Shown one piece after another: positions 15,914 to 24,034 of a stretch of DNA of 64,000 bases (positions are counted from its first letter, which is position 1; every line of letters begins with the position of its first letter). Source of the DNA: Chryseobacterium sp. (GTDB lineage Bacteria > Bacteroidota > Bacteroidia > Flavobacteriales > Weeksellaceae); contig JAITMC010000035.1 in NCBI GenBank assembly GCA_031277615.1, forward strand, positions 62,001 to 126,000, given 5' to 3'. Both the position numbers and the translations under genes were made by a program. A model generated the notes under the pieces. It was not told the DNA's origin and searched no databases. It saw nothing but the letters and a program-made list of their open reading frames with translations.

Positions 15914-17038
15914 TTACGGAATCCGGTTGTATTTTTTTAATAATTTCCGCAGCTTATCCAAAGGCAGCGCTTCAATCTCATGTCCCTGATAGCCTTTTAC
16001 AGAGGCTGCCATCGTAAGAGAATTAAGTACGGCTTCTTCTGTAGCTTCTATAGCAGCCATGAATAACTGTGAAGTATAATCATTATGGAGATTAGGAGTA
16101 TTGACTACGGGATTTTCTGGCTGATGCTGAATCCTTACAGCCGGATCTGTTGAAAAAGCGATTGCATATTCACCACTTCCGTGTGATGCTATTCCTCCTG
16201 TTCTCCCCAGCCCCAGCATGGCCCTTGCAGCAAGCCTTTCCAGATTACGGTGATCCAAAGGCGCATCGGTTGCAATAACAATCATACAGGAACCGTCAAC
16301 ATTATTCAACAGCTGGTTGCTGAATGAGAATTTTTTGAGTTCTTTCCCTACAGGCACTCCGTCAACCTGTAAAACGCCTCCGTAATTAGTCTGCACCAGA
16401 ACACCAACCGTATAACCACCCAGACTTTGCGGAAGTTTCCGTGAAGAAGTTCCGATTCCGCCCTTAAAACCAAAACATACGGTTCCTGTACCGGCCCCTA
16501 CATTTCCTTCAGCGACAGAAGTTCCTGCATTTTGTATGGCATCAAGAACATCCTGCTCCTGAACGTAACGTCCCCGAATATTATTAAGCCATCCATCATT
16601 GGTATCCCCTACTACCGCATTCACCGACTGTATATTTTCATTTCCTTTCTGCTTAAGCGTATAATTGATCACAGCACTCACGCCTGTGCTTACATTTAAG
16701 GTGTTGGTTAAAATAACAGGAGTTTCAATATTCCCCAATTCTGTAACCTGGGTGCTGCCCGCCAGTTTTCCGAAGCCATTTCCCACAAAAACAGCTGCCG
16801 GTACTTTCTGCTGAAAGATATTTCCGTTGTGAGGAAGTATTGCCGTAACGCCAGTTCTGATGCTGTCCCCTTTTATCAGTGTCTTATGTCCTACCAAAAC
16901 TCCTGCTACATCTGTAATACTGTTCTGCTTTCCCGGCTGCAAAACCCCGGGCTTTAATCCTAAATCACGGACTCTTTTCTGAGCATATCCATTTAAACAC
17001 AGAATGGTAAGAATTGAAACTGATAATTTTCTGAACAT
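15914..17038 (-). CDS. P1 family peptidase (DmpA-type aminopeptidase/esterase), secreted
   Basis: The 374-residue protein has a signal peptide (MFRKLSVSILTILCLNGYAQ). P1 peptidases are N-terminal-nucleophile hydrolases that cleave themselves before a Ser: the motif NNVDGSCMIVIATDAP puts that Ser at residue 250. Other family segments are GVTAILPHNGN, GNGFGKLAGSTQVTELG, VVGDTNDGW and GTGTVCFGFKGGIGTSSR. Expected activity is release of N-terminal residues from small peptides or amides in the periplasm. It lies antisense between the two repair genes and is the odd one out there. A -7-like TACCTTTG lies 24 nt upstream of its ATG. Confidence 0.92.
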   Translation of the reverse strand: MFRKLSVSILTILCLNGYAQKRVRDLGLKPGVLQPGKQNSITDVAGVLVGHKTLIKGDSIRTGVTAILPHNGNIFQQKVPAAVFVGNGFGKLAGSTQVTELGNIETPVILTNTLNVSTGVSAVINYTLKQKGNENIQSVNAVVGDTNDGWLNNIRGRYVQEQDVLDAIQNAGTSVAEGNVGAGTGTVCFGFKGGIGTSSRKLPQSLGGYTVGVLVQTNYGGVLQVDGVPVGKELKKFSFSNQLLNNVDGSCMIVIATDAPLDHRNLERLAARAMLGLGRTGGIASHGSGEYAIAFSTDPAVRIQHQPENPVVNTPNLHNDYTSQLFMAAIEATEEAVLNSLTMAASVKGYQGHEIEALPLDKLRKLLKKYNRIP

Positions 17039-17216
17039 ATATTTTTGATTTTCGTTACTGCCAAAGGTAATAAATACTGGCCTATTGAAGATTGCAGAAT
17101 CATTTTATTATTTTGTATGACCGGTTATTACAGAATAACAATCAGTTCACTTTTATCTTTTATTTTTTGAGTAAATTAGCATTATAATCCTATGCATAAC
17201 AGCTGAATTTATTTAA

Positions 17217-17645
17217 ATGAGCACTAAAAAAGCCCTTCGTTACGATAATCAATGGAAAAGAGAGATTGAAAAAGAGGTTTCAAAGTTCTCACAACCATTC
17301 ATGTCCAATTCCAAATGGGTAAAACTGATAGGCAAGTTGGTTGAGCATAATGACATTATTTTAAAAATTCTGTTCAAAAAAATTCAACATGAGAATATGG
17401 GTGAACTGTACTTAGCTGATGGTCCTGATTTTGGATTTGAATACTGGCATTCAGGATTTGAACTCAACAATTCTTTTAACCGCCCTCTGGCCTTTAATGA
17501 GATTGAATACCTTGTATTTCCGAAAATTGTTGATCCGGTTACACATCAGGATATTAAAGCAATTGAAGCCATCATCCAAAGTATCGGAGCATTTTGTCTG
17601 GAATCTGATGAAAACGGGTTAAAACTTGTATGTTATAGAAAATAA
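17217..17645 (+). CDS. Hypothetical protein (possibly DUF6678-like)
   Basis: The 142-residue soluble protein has no signal or membrane helix. The start MSTKKALRYDNQWKREIEKEV is followed by a helical segment KWVKLIGKLVEHNDIILKILFKKI and an acidic-aromatic stretch GPDFGFEYWHSGFELNNSFN. A helix region around DIKAIEAIIQSIGAF precedes the end. The overall feel matches small uncharacterised proteins I would place near DUF6678, but I cannot confirm that. It ends 11 nt before the DUF4130 gene on the same strand and may be co-transcribed. Confidence 0.6.
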   Translation: MSTKKALRYDNQWKREIEKEVSKFSQPFMSNSKWVKLIGKLVEHNDIILKILFKKIQHENMGELYLADGPDFGFEYWHSGFELNNSFNRPLAFNEIEYLVFPKIVDPVTHQDIKAIEAIIQSIGAFCLESDENGLKLVCYRK

Positions 17646-17656
17646 ATACTGATTCT

Positions 17657-18415
17657 ATGATTACCATGCTTTATGACGGAAGTTTCGACGGACTTTTCAC
17701 TGCGGTATTTGAAGTTTTCGAGTACCGTTATCAGGATGTGGAAATCATCAGCAGGGAAAGCTTTCGTCAGGAAAATATGTTTGCCGAAATTCATGACGTG
17801 ATCACTCAACAAGAAAAAGCAGAACGGGTACTGAACAAACTGGAAAAGCAGATTGGAAAACAAGGTATCCGCGAACTGCTTAAAATTTATCTGTCCGAAG
17901 ATCCGGAACTGGAAAATCTTATCTTATCAGCTGTTAAGCAATCCGTACAGCATCCGGAGAAAAATGTTCTTCAGAATTATGCAGATCCGGATATGCTGAA
18001 GATCTCGAAGATCAGTAAATCGGTTGGCCGGGAAAGCCACAGGATGACGGCATTTGTACGGTTTGAAAAAATGAGTGACGATATTTTCTTTGCCAGGATA
18101 GATCCGGATTTTAATGTATTGCCACTAATCAGGAAACATTTTACTGACCGTTATCAGGATCAGAAATGGATGATTTATGATCTGCGCAGAAACTATGGGC
18201 TTCTTTATGATCTGGATCACTGTGAATTTTTCTACCCTGAAGAACGGTTGGATCTCAATCAGTATCAACAGAAATTCCATGATGAGGAAAAAAGTTACCA
18301 GGTACTCTGGCAAAGATACTTTACCAAAACCAATATCGTTGAACGCAAAAATATGAAACTGCATATCCAGCATGTTCCGAAAAGATACTGGAAATATCTG
18401 ACTGAAAAACATTAG
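17657..18415 (+). CDS. DUF4130 family putative DNA repair protein (partner of the radical SAM protein)
   Basis: The 252-residue protein begins MLYDGSFDGLFTAVFEVFEY, the typical DUF4130 start. SVGRESHRMTAFVRFEKMSDDIFFARIDPDFNVLP is the family core, followed by RHFTDRYQDQKWMIYD-type segments, then DEEKSYQVLWQRYF and PKRYWKYL at the end. In many bacteria this family sits directly beside the radical SAM/HhH protein, or is fused to a uracil-DNA-glycosylase-like domain, and is taken to be a DNA repair partner. Here the two are separated by an antisense peptidase gene and a hypothetical gene. Alternative start: the internal ATG three codons later. Confidence 0.85.
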   Translation: MITMLYDGSFDGLFTAVFEVFEYRYQDVEIISRESFRQENMFAEIHDVITQQEKAERVLNKLEKQIGKQGIRELLKIYLSEDPELENLILSAVKQSVQHPEKNVLQNYADPDMLKISKISKSVGRESHRMTAFVRFEKMSDDIFFARIDPDFNVLPLIRKHFTDRYQDQKWMIYDLRRNYGLLYDLDHCEFFYPEERLDLNQYQQKFHDEEKSYQVLWQRYFTKTNIVERKNMKLHIQHVPKRYWKYLTEKH

Positions 18416-18429
18416 TCAAAAATTCATAT

Positions 18430-18691
18430 TGTGGATAACTTTTTATTTCAGCGAAAAAAGATACTGTTTTAAAAAATTTTTAAAGGCAAATCATTTAACC
18501 CATTAATTTCGTGAGATATACAATTCACATTTATCAAAAACTCATATTGTGGATAACTTTTTACAGTTAACATTCAGTTAATATTAGAAATATTTCAAAC
18601 TATTTTCAAAGGCTGCAAAGGATAAAAACAGATTATTTAAACATGTGTAAATCTGTAAACTGCGTAATCAAAACTTCCCTATTGTGGATAA
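18430..18691. other. Cluster of three extended DnaA boxes in AT-rich gap: candidate replication origin
   Basis: The perfect DnaA box TGTGGATAA (reverse of TTATCCACA) occurs at 18430-18438, 18548-18556 and 18683-18691, all in one orientation. Each lies inside a longer shared block TATTGTGGATAACTTTT, so the identity goes beyond the 9-mer. The gap between genes (18416-18694) is AT-rich, including A/T runs around 18470-18485 and 18500-18540. Strongly expressed genes to the left (sucC) read left and those to the right (pfkA, gapA, recA, htpG, cco) read right, as expected from an origin here. dnaA itself is not nearby. A DnaA-titration site is the alternative. Confidence 0.5.
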
Positions 18692-18694
18692 CTT

Positions 18695-19495
18695 TTACTT
18701 TCTAATCGTTCGCAGAGCCGTTTTAACGATATATTGCGTTTCTTTTGTCGGGCTTTCCCGGAGCCATTCATCACAGATTTCTATTACAAATTCCGGTTGT
18801 GATTTGCTGGCATCATTGAGCCAGTTTCCTACGCTGTCCTGTACATACCGCGAAGGATCCGACCTCAGCGGTTCTAAAATCTGAAGTCCCGGTGTAGGAC
18901 TCCGTTTCAGTGCATCTATATGGGCACACCAAACACCGCGAGGTCTTGTGGATTCGCTGGCAAAGCGTCTTATATTAGGATCTTTGTGAGCCGTCCAGCC
19001 TGTGAGTATGGATAAACTATCGTCTAATTCGGCGGCAATAGACGGCCTTAATGCCATCCAGCAGATTTCCCTCACTCCGAAATGTTGGTCAGCTGCAAAT
19101 TTTTGTATCCGTTCCAGCTTTTCTTTTAAAGTTAAAGCCTGATTCCTGCCTATGGTGTAGGTTGCCCAACATCTCGCCAGATCAGAGGTATGATCCGAAA
19201 TCACAGATAAAAATTCTTCATCATTGTTTTTCAGCGTTTCTTCGAAAATTCCTGTCCCAATGGCTTCATTAATGGTATTTACGGTCTGCTTTTCTAAATC
19301 ATCAATCCTTTTCAGCAGCGGACCCAGATATTCGGGACGTTTATTTTGGATCAGCAGGTTCTTTAACAGCAGTCTCTGATCTACGGCCAGCCATTCCGTA
19401 AGGTTTACCGTTTCGGTTTCCCCGCGGTTCAGCTGCTCCAGAACAGTTGGTGGTATATCTTTTATGGAGCGTGCACCTTTTCGTTTTTCAGTCAT
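18695..19495 (-). CDS. HEAT-repeat DNA alkylation repair protein (AlkC/AlkD-like)
   Basis: The 266-residue all-helical protein is built of HEAT-like repeats, with the segment FASESTRPRGVWCAHIDALKR and PNIRRFASES typical of AlkC/AlkD-type 3-methyladenine DNA glycosylases. It would excise alkylated bases in the cytoplasm. The start MTEKRKGARSIKDIPP is also standard for this group. Its ATG overlaps the stop of the upstream peroxiredoxin-like gene (ATGA), so the two form an operon. The stop lies 4 nt from the last DnaA box. Family assignment is from motif and fold pattern; the exact sub-family is uncertain. Confidence 0.8.
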   Translation of the reverse strand: MTEKRKGARSIKDIPPTVLEQLNRGETETVNLTEWLAVDQRLLLKNLLIQNKRPEYLGPLLKRIDDLEKQTVNTINEAIGTGIFEETLKNNDEEFLSVISDHTSDLARCWATYTIGRNQALTLKEKLERIQKFAADQHFGVREICWMALRPSIAAELDDSLSILTGWTAHKDPNIRRFASESTRPRGVWCAHIDALKRSPTPGLQILEPLRSDPSRYVQDSVGNWLNDASKSQPEFVIEICDEWLRESPTKETQYIVKTALRTIRK

Positions 19496-20130
19496 AATAC
19501 GTTGATGAGTTCTTCAATATCTATTCTGTTCATGTAATTTACGTCTAAAAACCGAAAAATAACATATCCGCTTTCATCAATTACGAAAACTGCCGGAACA
19601 GGCAATGTATTTTCTTTATTTTTATGGTATTCTTCAAGATCAATTCCCAGGTTCTTGTAATAAGGAAGAACAAAATCCTGAAGCTGAAAAGCGATTCCCA
19701 GTTTTTTGGCCAAAGCATTATCCGTATCGGTCAGCATATCAAATTCAAGATGATTCTTCTCGGCCATTATCAGGGAATGATCAGGGCTTTGTGGAGAAAT
19801 AGCGATTAACACTGCTTTTTTTTCTTTAAACCTAGACCAATTATCCTGAAGGAACTTCAGTTCCAGATTACAGTAAGGGCACCAGCTTCCTCTGTAAAAA
19901 GCGAGAATTAGTTTTCCGTGTTTCAGAAGTTCTTCGGAAGATACTTTATTTCCGTGAATATCAGGCAGTACGAATGCAGGCATTTTTTCACCCGTTTTAA
20001 GGCTCTTCTCCTCTATCCTTTCTGTTTTTAAGGCTTCAATAGATTTTCCAAAGGCTTCCAATACCTCTTCAGGAAGTTGTGAGGATAAATTACGGTTCAA
20101 TTCTTCAATCTGTTCTGCCAGGCTGCTCAT
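19492..20130 (-). CDS. AhpC/TSA-family peroxiredoxin-like protein
   Basis: The 212-residue thioredoxin-fold protein has a leading helical segment (~1-45), then AFVLPDIHGNKVSSEELL and the redox motif FYRGSWCPYCNLEL (Cys84 and Cys87, a CxxC rather than the lone Cys of most peroxiredoxins). LKFLQDNWSRFKEKKAVLIAISPQ follows and the end is VPAVFVIDESGYVIFRFLDVNY. It matches the peroxiredoxin-like group often regulated by HxlR-type repressors. It overlaps the alkylation-repair gene by 4 nt and diverges from an HxlR regulator. Confidence 0.85.
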   Translation of the reverse strand: MSSLAEQIEELNRNLSSQLPEEVLEAFGKSIEALKTERIEEKSLKTGEKMPAFVLPDIHGNKVSSEELLKHGKLILAFYRGSWCPYCNLELKFLQDNWSRFKEKKAVLIAISPQSPDHSLIMAEKNHLEFDMLTDTDNALAKKLGIAFQLQDFVLPYYKNLGIDLEEYHKNKENTLPVPAVFVIDESGYVIFRFLDVNYMNRIDIEELINVL

Positions 20131-20225
20131 TGTTTTAAATTTATTATTTTTACAAAGGTCTGAAAGCGGATTGATACCGGCAATACCGCATATCTTCCGC
20201 CCATAGGGATAAAAAAGTCAATTTT

Positions 20226-20573
20226 ATGAAAACAAAGGAGAGAACGGAAGAAAATAAAATCTGCCCGTTGGAAGTTGCCGTCAATACGATCAGTGGAAAA
20301 TGGAAAATTCCCATCGTCTGGCAAATCAATGAAGGGAAGAAACGGCCCAGTGAATTTCTGCGCGGTATTGCCAATGTTGACAGAAGGGTACTCAACCAAC
20401 AGCTTAACGAAATGGTTGCTGACGGGATCTTAACGAAAGAATCTTTTAATGAACTTCCCCCAAGAGTTGAATATACCCTTACGGAGCTGGGGGAAAAACT
20501 GGTACAGATTCTGTGGCAGCTGAATGACTGGGGGAAACTGCTGATTCCGGAGGAAGAAAAAGTTGAAAAGTAG
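20226..20573 (+). CDS. HxlR family transcriptional regulator
   Basis: The 115-residue winged-helix DNA-binding protein has CPLEVAVNTISGKWKIPIVW and GIANVDRRVLNQQLNEMVADGIL, then the wing TKESFNELPPRVEYTLTELGEKL, all hallmarks of HxlR. Cys13 sits at the conserved N-terminal position that senses oxidants or electrophiles in YodB/HypR-type members. It is divergent from the peroxiredoxin-like/alkylation-repair operon with a 95-nt shared gap, so it is the likely regulator of that operon in response to reactive compounds. Confidence 0.9.
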   Translation: MKTKERTEENKICPLEVAVNTISGKWKIPIVWQINEGKKRPSEFLRGIANVDRRVLNQQLNEMVADGILTKESFNELPPRVEYTLTELGEKLVQILWQLNDWGKLLIPEEEKVEK

Positions 20574-20597
20574 TGGACCTGTAAAGCCTGAAGCTGA

Positions 20598-20690
20598 TCA
20601 GTTTCCCACAGATCGCACGGATTTCACAGATTTTTTGTGAGAATTTTATGGTTTGATCTTGCCGATGACGCAGATTTAAAAAGTGTGTGA
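20598..20690 (+). repeat. Dispersed CAGAT-type intergenic repeat (copy A); rest of the 20574-20931 gap
   Basis: TTTCCCACAGATCGCACGG and CACAGAT units recur at about 9-nt spacing, followed by a second module around GATGACGCAGATTT. The same modules recur at 24.7, 37.7-37.9 and 41.0 kb. The remaining gap to the hydrolase gene shows only a -7-like TACCTTTG at 20899-20906. Confidence 0.7.
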
Positions 20691-20931
20691 ATGATTTTAT
20701 TATTGAGCGGACTGAAGTCTGCCCCTATTGGATAAATTCCACGCATTAATTATTTTTTTCCATTGAAATAATTTAATTTTTATGGGATGAATAAGCACAA
20801 GCCTTCATCGTTTTTCTTTAAAACAGCGGAAAACAACAGCTCAGTCAGCAATATTTACCACTCAGTCATCTATTTTTTCTTAGAACCGATAATCAGAATA
20901 CCTTTGACTCATCAATAAAAACAATAGCCTT

Positions 20932-21729
20932 ATGAAATCAATTTCAGTTTTCTCATTATTATTTCTTTTTCTGACTGTTTTTTCAAAAGCACAATCTGAT
21001 GAAAAATTCTACCAGCCTCACAAAACCATGAAACCTTTTGAGTTCGATACTCCTGAGCAGGTAAATCTTAAGGTGGATGAGGACACCATAACCGCTTTTA
21101 TTGCAAAACCAAAAACTAACGCCGTAAAAAAAACCATCTTCTATTTCCATGGTGCTGCGGGAAATGTTACTACGTATCAGTTTATGACAAAGCCTTTATT
21201 GGAAGCCGGGTATCAGCTGGTGATGATTGATCCCAGAGGATACGGAAAGTCTACAGGAAAGCCTTCCCATAAAAATGTAGCCGAAGACTGTCAGAAATTT
21301 TTTGATGAACTGATGAAGAGACCGGATATCAAAAATACGAAGGTCTATATCTTCGGAGCTTCTTTGGGCACTCAGGTTGCGTCACACCTAGCCAGAAACA
21401 ATACTTCCCGTATTTCCGGACTTATTCTGGACTGCCCTATGTCTTCTTTTACGGATATTGCAGCTCATTTTGCTCCTCAATACAGAGAATCCATTCTGAA
21501 ATCAATGGTTTCGCCCTATTCTGCTAAAGAAGATGTAAAGGCTTTGGGAAATCTTCCGGTTCTGGTGATTCATGCCAAAGATGATAAAACCATTCCTCTT
21601 GAGCATGGAAAATTAGTTTTCGGAAATGTTTCAAGCTCCGGTAAAGTATTTTTTGAATCTACAGGTGATCATCTACAGGGACTGGCCAATAATAAAGAAG
21701 AAATCCTGAAAGTAATCAGTAATTTATAA
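20932..21729 (+). CDS. Secreted alpha/beta hydrolase
   Basis: The 265-residue protein has a signal peptide (LLFLFLTVFSKAQS, cleavage near 20). The hydrolase fold shows an oxyanion strand IFYFHGAAGNVTTYQF, the nucleophile elbow FGASLGTQVASH (GxSxG), and the catalytic Asp in VIHAKDDKTIPLEHG. The His lies in STGDHLQGL. It resembles the BAAT/abhydrolase_12-type proteins of unknown substrate. It stands alone, with a strong hairpin 20 nt after its stop, and a TACCTTTG -7 box 25 nt before the ATG. The substrate cannot be predicted. Confidence 0.88.
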   Translation: MKSISVFSLLFLFLTVFSKAQSDEKFYQPHKTMKPFEFDTPEQVNLKVDEDTITAFIAKPKTNAVKKTIFYFHGAAGNVTTYQFMTKPLLEAGYQLVMIDPRGYGKSTGKPSHKNVAEDCQKFFDELMKRPDIKNTKVYIFGASLGTQVASHLARNNTSRISGLILDCPMSSFTDIAAHFAPQYRESILKSMVSPYSAKEDVKALGNLPVLVIHAKDDKTIPLEHGKLVFGNVSSSGKVFFESTGDHLQGLANNKEEILKVISNL

Positions 21730-21749
21730 AACAGAGACTATCGTAAACG

Positions 21750-21780
21750 GAGACTCCAGCGGCTTCGCCGCTGGAGTCTC
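21750..21780. terminator. Bidirectional terminator hairpin
   Basis: 13-bp perfect stem GAGACTCCAGCGG / CCGCTGGAGTCTC with a CTTCG loop, between the convergent hydrolase and XRE genes. Confidence 0.85.
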
Positions 21781-21808
21781 CTATATTATTCATAACTGCT
21801 GAAAAAAA

Positions 21809-22201
21809 TTATTTTCTGCCTCTCGGGCTTTTTAATTCCTCTTTCAGTCGCTCATTTTCTTCTTTCAGTAAAGCAATATAATCCTGAAGGTTCTGGATAA
21901 TGGTTCCCGGAATGTTATTAAACATATTAAAAACTCCGTTTCCACTTGATGAAGTATCGTTGAATACAGGATGATCATTGTTGACAACAACTTTAGCTTC
22001 CTCTTCTTCATAAATTTCTTCTACAGGAACATCCAGAAAACGTGCAATTTTGTCCCATTCATCACGGATAATTCTTACATCGCCGCTTTCCTTTCTGCTG
22101 TAGTTGGATACATCTGTAGCAATAATATCAGCAATTTCCTGCTGAGTATAGCCTTTCTGTTTTCTGATAAGCCGTAATTTCTCTTTTTGCATGTCCGACA
22201 T
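21809..22201 (-). CDS. XRE family helix-turn-helix regulator
   Basis: The ~130-residue protein has an N-terminal HTH (EKLRLIRKQKGYTQQEIADI then DVSNYSRKESG, residues ~5-50). A linker with an acidic run EEIYEEEEAKVV follows. The C-terminal part is coiled-coil-like (IQNLQDYIALLKEENERLKEE), suitable for dimerisation. I chose the ATG at 22201; the frame's first codon (TTG at 22210) falls inside the promoter -7 box, and the ATG at 22192 is also possible. It is probably self-regulated. Targets are unknown; it sits between a hydrolase and a repeat array. Confidence 0.85.
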   Translation of the reverse strand: MSDMQKEKLRLIRKQKGYTQQEIADIIATDVSNYSRKESGDVRIIRDEWDKIARFLDVPVEEIYEEEEAKVVVNNDHPVFNDTSSSGNGVFNMFNNIPGTIIQNLQDYIALLKEENERLKEELKSPRGRK

Positions 22202-22207
22202 TTTATA

Positions 22208-22238
22208 CAAAAATGGAAAAAAAGCACAATGTACACAA
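22208..22238 (-). promoter_or_regulatory. Probable promoter of the XRE gene
   Basis: Minus strand: TTG, 20 nt, CATTTTTG (one mismatch to TAnnTTTG). It would give an almost leaderless transcript starting near the chosen ATG. Confidence 0.45.
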
Positions 22239-22298
22239 TAAAAATACAGAAAAAATCTTCTTCATCTTTTTTATACTGAATAATCTGTGGGATTTCTA

Positions 22299-22883
22299 AG
22301 GTCTGTATGAAATACAACACGGCTTGATTCCGGATCGCGCTTTCATCATATTGATACTATAACGGATTACACAGATTTCTCAGATCTTTGTGTTATATTT
22401 TTCTAAACGTTATAGGTTTTGGAAACCATAACGTTTTATACTCACTACAATATTTTTTATAAATAACATCCGGAAGAAAAATCTGCGCTTTCTGCTTTAT
22501 CTGCGGGATAAAAAACATCTATCAGATTGGATACTGAGGGCTGTGGGAAATACGACACGACTTGATTCCGGATCGCGCTTTCATCTTATTGATACTATAT
22601 GATGTTTCCCACGGATTACACAGATTTCTCAGATCTTTGTGTTATATTTTTCTAAACGTTATAGGTTTTGGAAACCTATAACGTTTTATACTCACTAAAA
22701 TATTTTTTATAAATAACATCCGGAAGAAAAATCTGCTCTTTCTGCTTTATCTGCAAGACTAAAAACATCTATCAGATTGGATACTGAGGTCTGCGGGAAA
22801 TACAACACGGCTTGATTCCGGATTGCATTTTCATCATATTGATACTATATGATGTTTCCCACGGATTACACAGATTTCTCAGA
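22299..22883 (+). repeat. Tandem repeat array, about 2.4 copies of a 238-250-bp unit
   Basis: Copies begin near 22299, 22539 and 22789; the third breaks off after 22883. Units match almost base for base; the first lacks 12 bases present in the others. Each unit contains CAGAT-type modules at both ends (direct on the left, inverted on the right) and, in full copies, a hairpin AAACGTTATAGGTTT / AAACCTATAACGTTT. Same family as the repeat at 41.0 kb. No protein-coding gene is visible in 22202-23001. Confidence 0.88.
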
Positions 22884-23001
22884 CGTCCATTTTCATTGCA
22901 ATTATTTAACAAATGATAAAAAAAGATGCCTCCGGATGACTTTCTTAAGGTGCCTGTGTCCCATTCCATTTTTAAGTTTTATCTTTGCAAAAATTAAAAA
23001 A

Positions 23002-23976
23002 ATGAGCAAACCGATTTCTGAATTTATAGAGAAATATTACCTGCACTTCAATGCTGCGGCTTTGGTAGATGCATCCAAAGGGTATGTTGCCCATCTTAAG
23101 GATGGCGGAAAAATGATGATTACTCTGGCAGGAGCAATGTCTACTGCCGAATTAGGGAAGATTCTTGCAGAAATGATCCGTCAGGGGAAAGTAGATTTTA
23201 TTTCTTGTACAGGGGCTAACCTTGAAGAAGATCTTATGAATCTTGTAGCCCACTCTCACTATGAAAGAGTTCCGCATTACAGAGATCTTACCCCTCAGGA
23301 AGAATGGGATCTTTTAGAAAGAGGACTGAACAGGGTTACCGATACGTGTATTCCTGAAGAAGAAGCATTCAGAAGACTCCAGAAGCATATTGTGGAGATC
23401 TGGAAAGATGCAGAAGCAAAAGGAGAAAGATACTTCCCACACGAATATATGTATAAAATGATCCTTTCAGGAGTATTGGAGCAGTATTATGAAATTCCAA
23501 GAGAAAACTCGTGGATGATTGCGGCTGCAGAAGCTAATCTGCCAATCGTGGTTCCGGGATGGGAAGATTCTACGATGGGGAATATTTTCGCTTCTTACTG
23601 CATCAAAGGAGAGCTTAAAGCCACTACGATGAAATCAGGGATCGAATATATGATGTACCTTGCAGACTGGTATACTAAAAACTCAGCAGGAAAAGGAGTT
23701 GGTTTCTTCCAGATCGGAGGAGGAATCGCCGGAGATTTCCCGATCTGTGTAGTACCGATGCTGTATCAGGATATGGAAATGCACGACATTCCGTTCTGGT
23801 CTTATTTCTGCCAGATTTCAGATTCTACAACATCTTATGGTTCTTATTCAGGAGCAGTTCCGAACGAGAAAATCACTTGGGGTAAGCTGGATATCACAAC
23901 ACCGAAATTCATCGTTGAAAGTGATGCAACCATCTGTGCACCATTGATGTTCTCTTACATCCTTGAAAATTCTTAA
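23002..23976 (+). CDS. Deoxyhypusine synthase-like protein
   Basis: The 324-residue NAD-dependent aminobutyl-transferase homologue has the family segments MITLAGAMSTAELGKILAEM, FISCTGANLEEDLMNL and GGGIAGDFPICVVPMLYQD. The active-site lysine motif lies in ITWGKLDITTP (Lys295), followed by VESDATICAPLMFSYILE. In eukaryotes and archaea the enzyme modifies eIF5A; bacteria lack that protein, and several bacterial homologues make homospermidine or other polyamines. I chose the ATG at 23002 (MSKPISEFIEKYY) because the upstream extension overlaps the repeat array. A TATCTTTG -7 box lies at 22980-22987. No polyamine genes are beside it. Confidence 0.9.
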   Translation: MSKPISEFIEKYYLHFNAAALVDASKGYVAHLKDGGKMMITLAGAMSTAELGKILAEMIRQGKVDFISCTGANLEEDLMNLVAHSHYERVPHYRDLTPQEEWDLLERGLNRVTDTCIPEEEAFRRLQKHIVEIWKDAEAKGERYFPHEYMYKMILSGVLEQYYEIPRENSWMIAAAEANLPIVVPGWEDSTMGNIFASYCIKGELKATTMKSGIEYMMYLADWYTKNSAGKGVGFFQIGGGIAGDFPICVVPMLYQDMEMHDIPFWSYFCQISDSTTSYGSYSGAVPNEKITWGKLDITTPKFIVESDATICAPLMFSYILENS

Positions 23977-23997
23977 GAAAAGAATATATCCATATAC

Positions 23998-24030
23998 AAC
24001 GCTTCAAATTCATTTTTGGAGCGTTTTTTT
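23998..24030 (+). terminator. Terminator of the deoxyhypusine synthase-like gene
   Basis: 11-bp stem AACGCTTCAAA / TTTGGAGCGTT (one T-G pair) followed by seven T residues, 22 nt after the stop. Confidence 0.85.
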
Positions 24031-24034
24031 ATTG

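Noticed and set aside
20127-20399. Minus-strand frames opposite the HxlR gene
   Set aside because: They are shadows of a clear winged-helix gene on the other strand.
22299-22883. CRISPR array
   Set aside because: Only about 2.4 copies of a 240-250-bp unit; there is no short repeat with unique spacers and no cas gene.
22772-22969. Small minus-strand reading frame across the repeat array
   Set aside because: It runs through the CAGAT-type repeats and the deoxyhypusine-synthase promoter; the residue pattern comes from the repeat.
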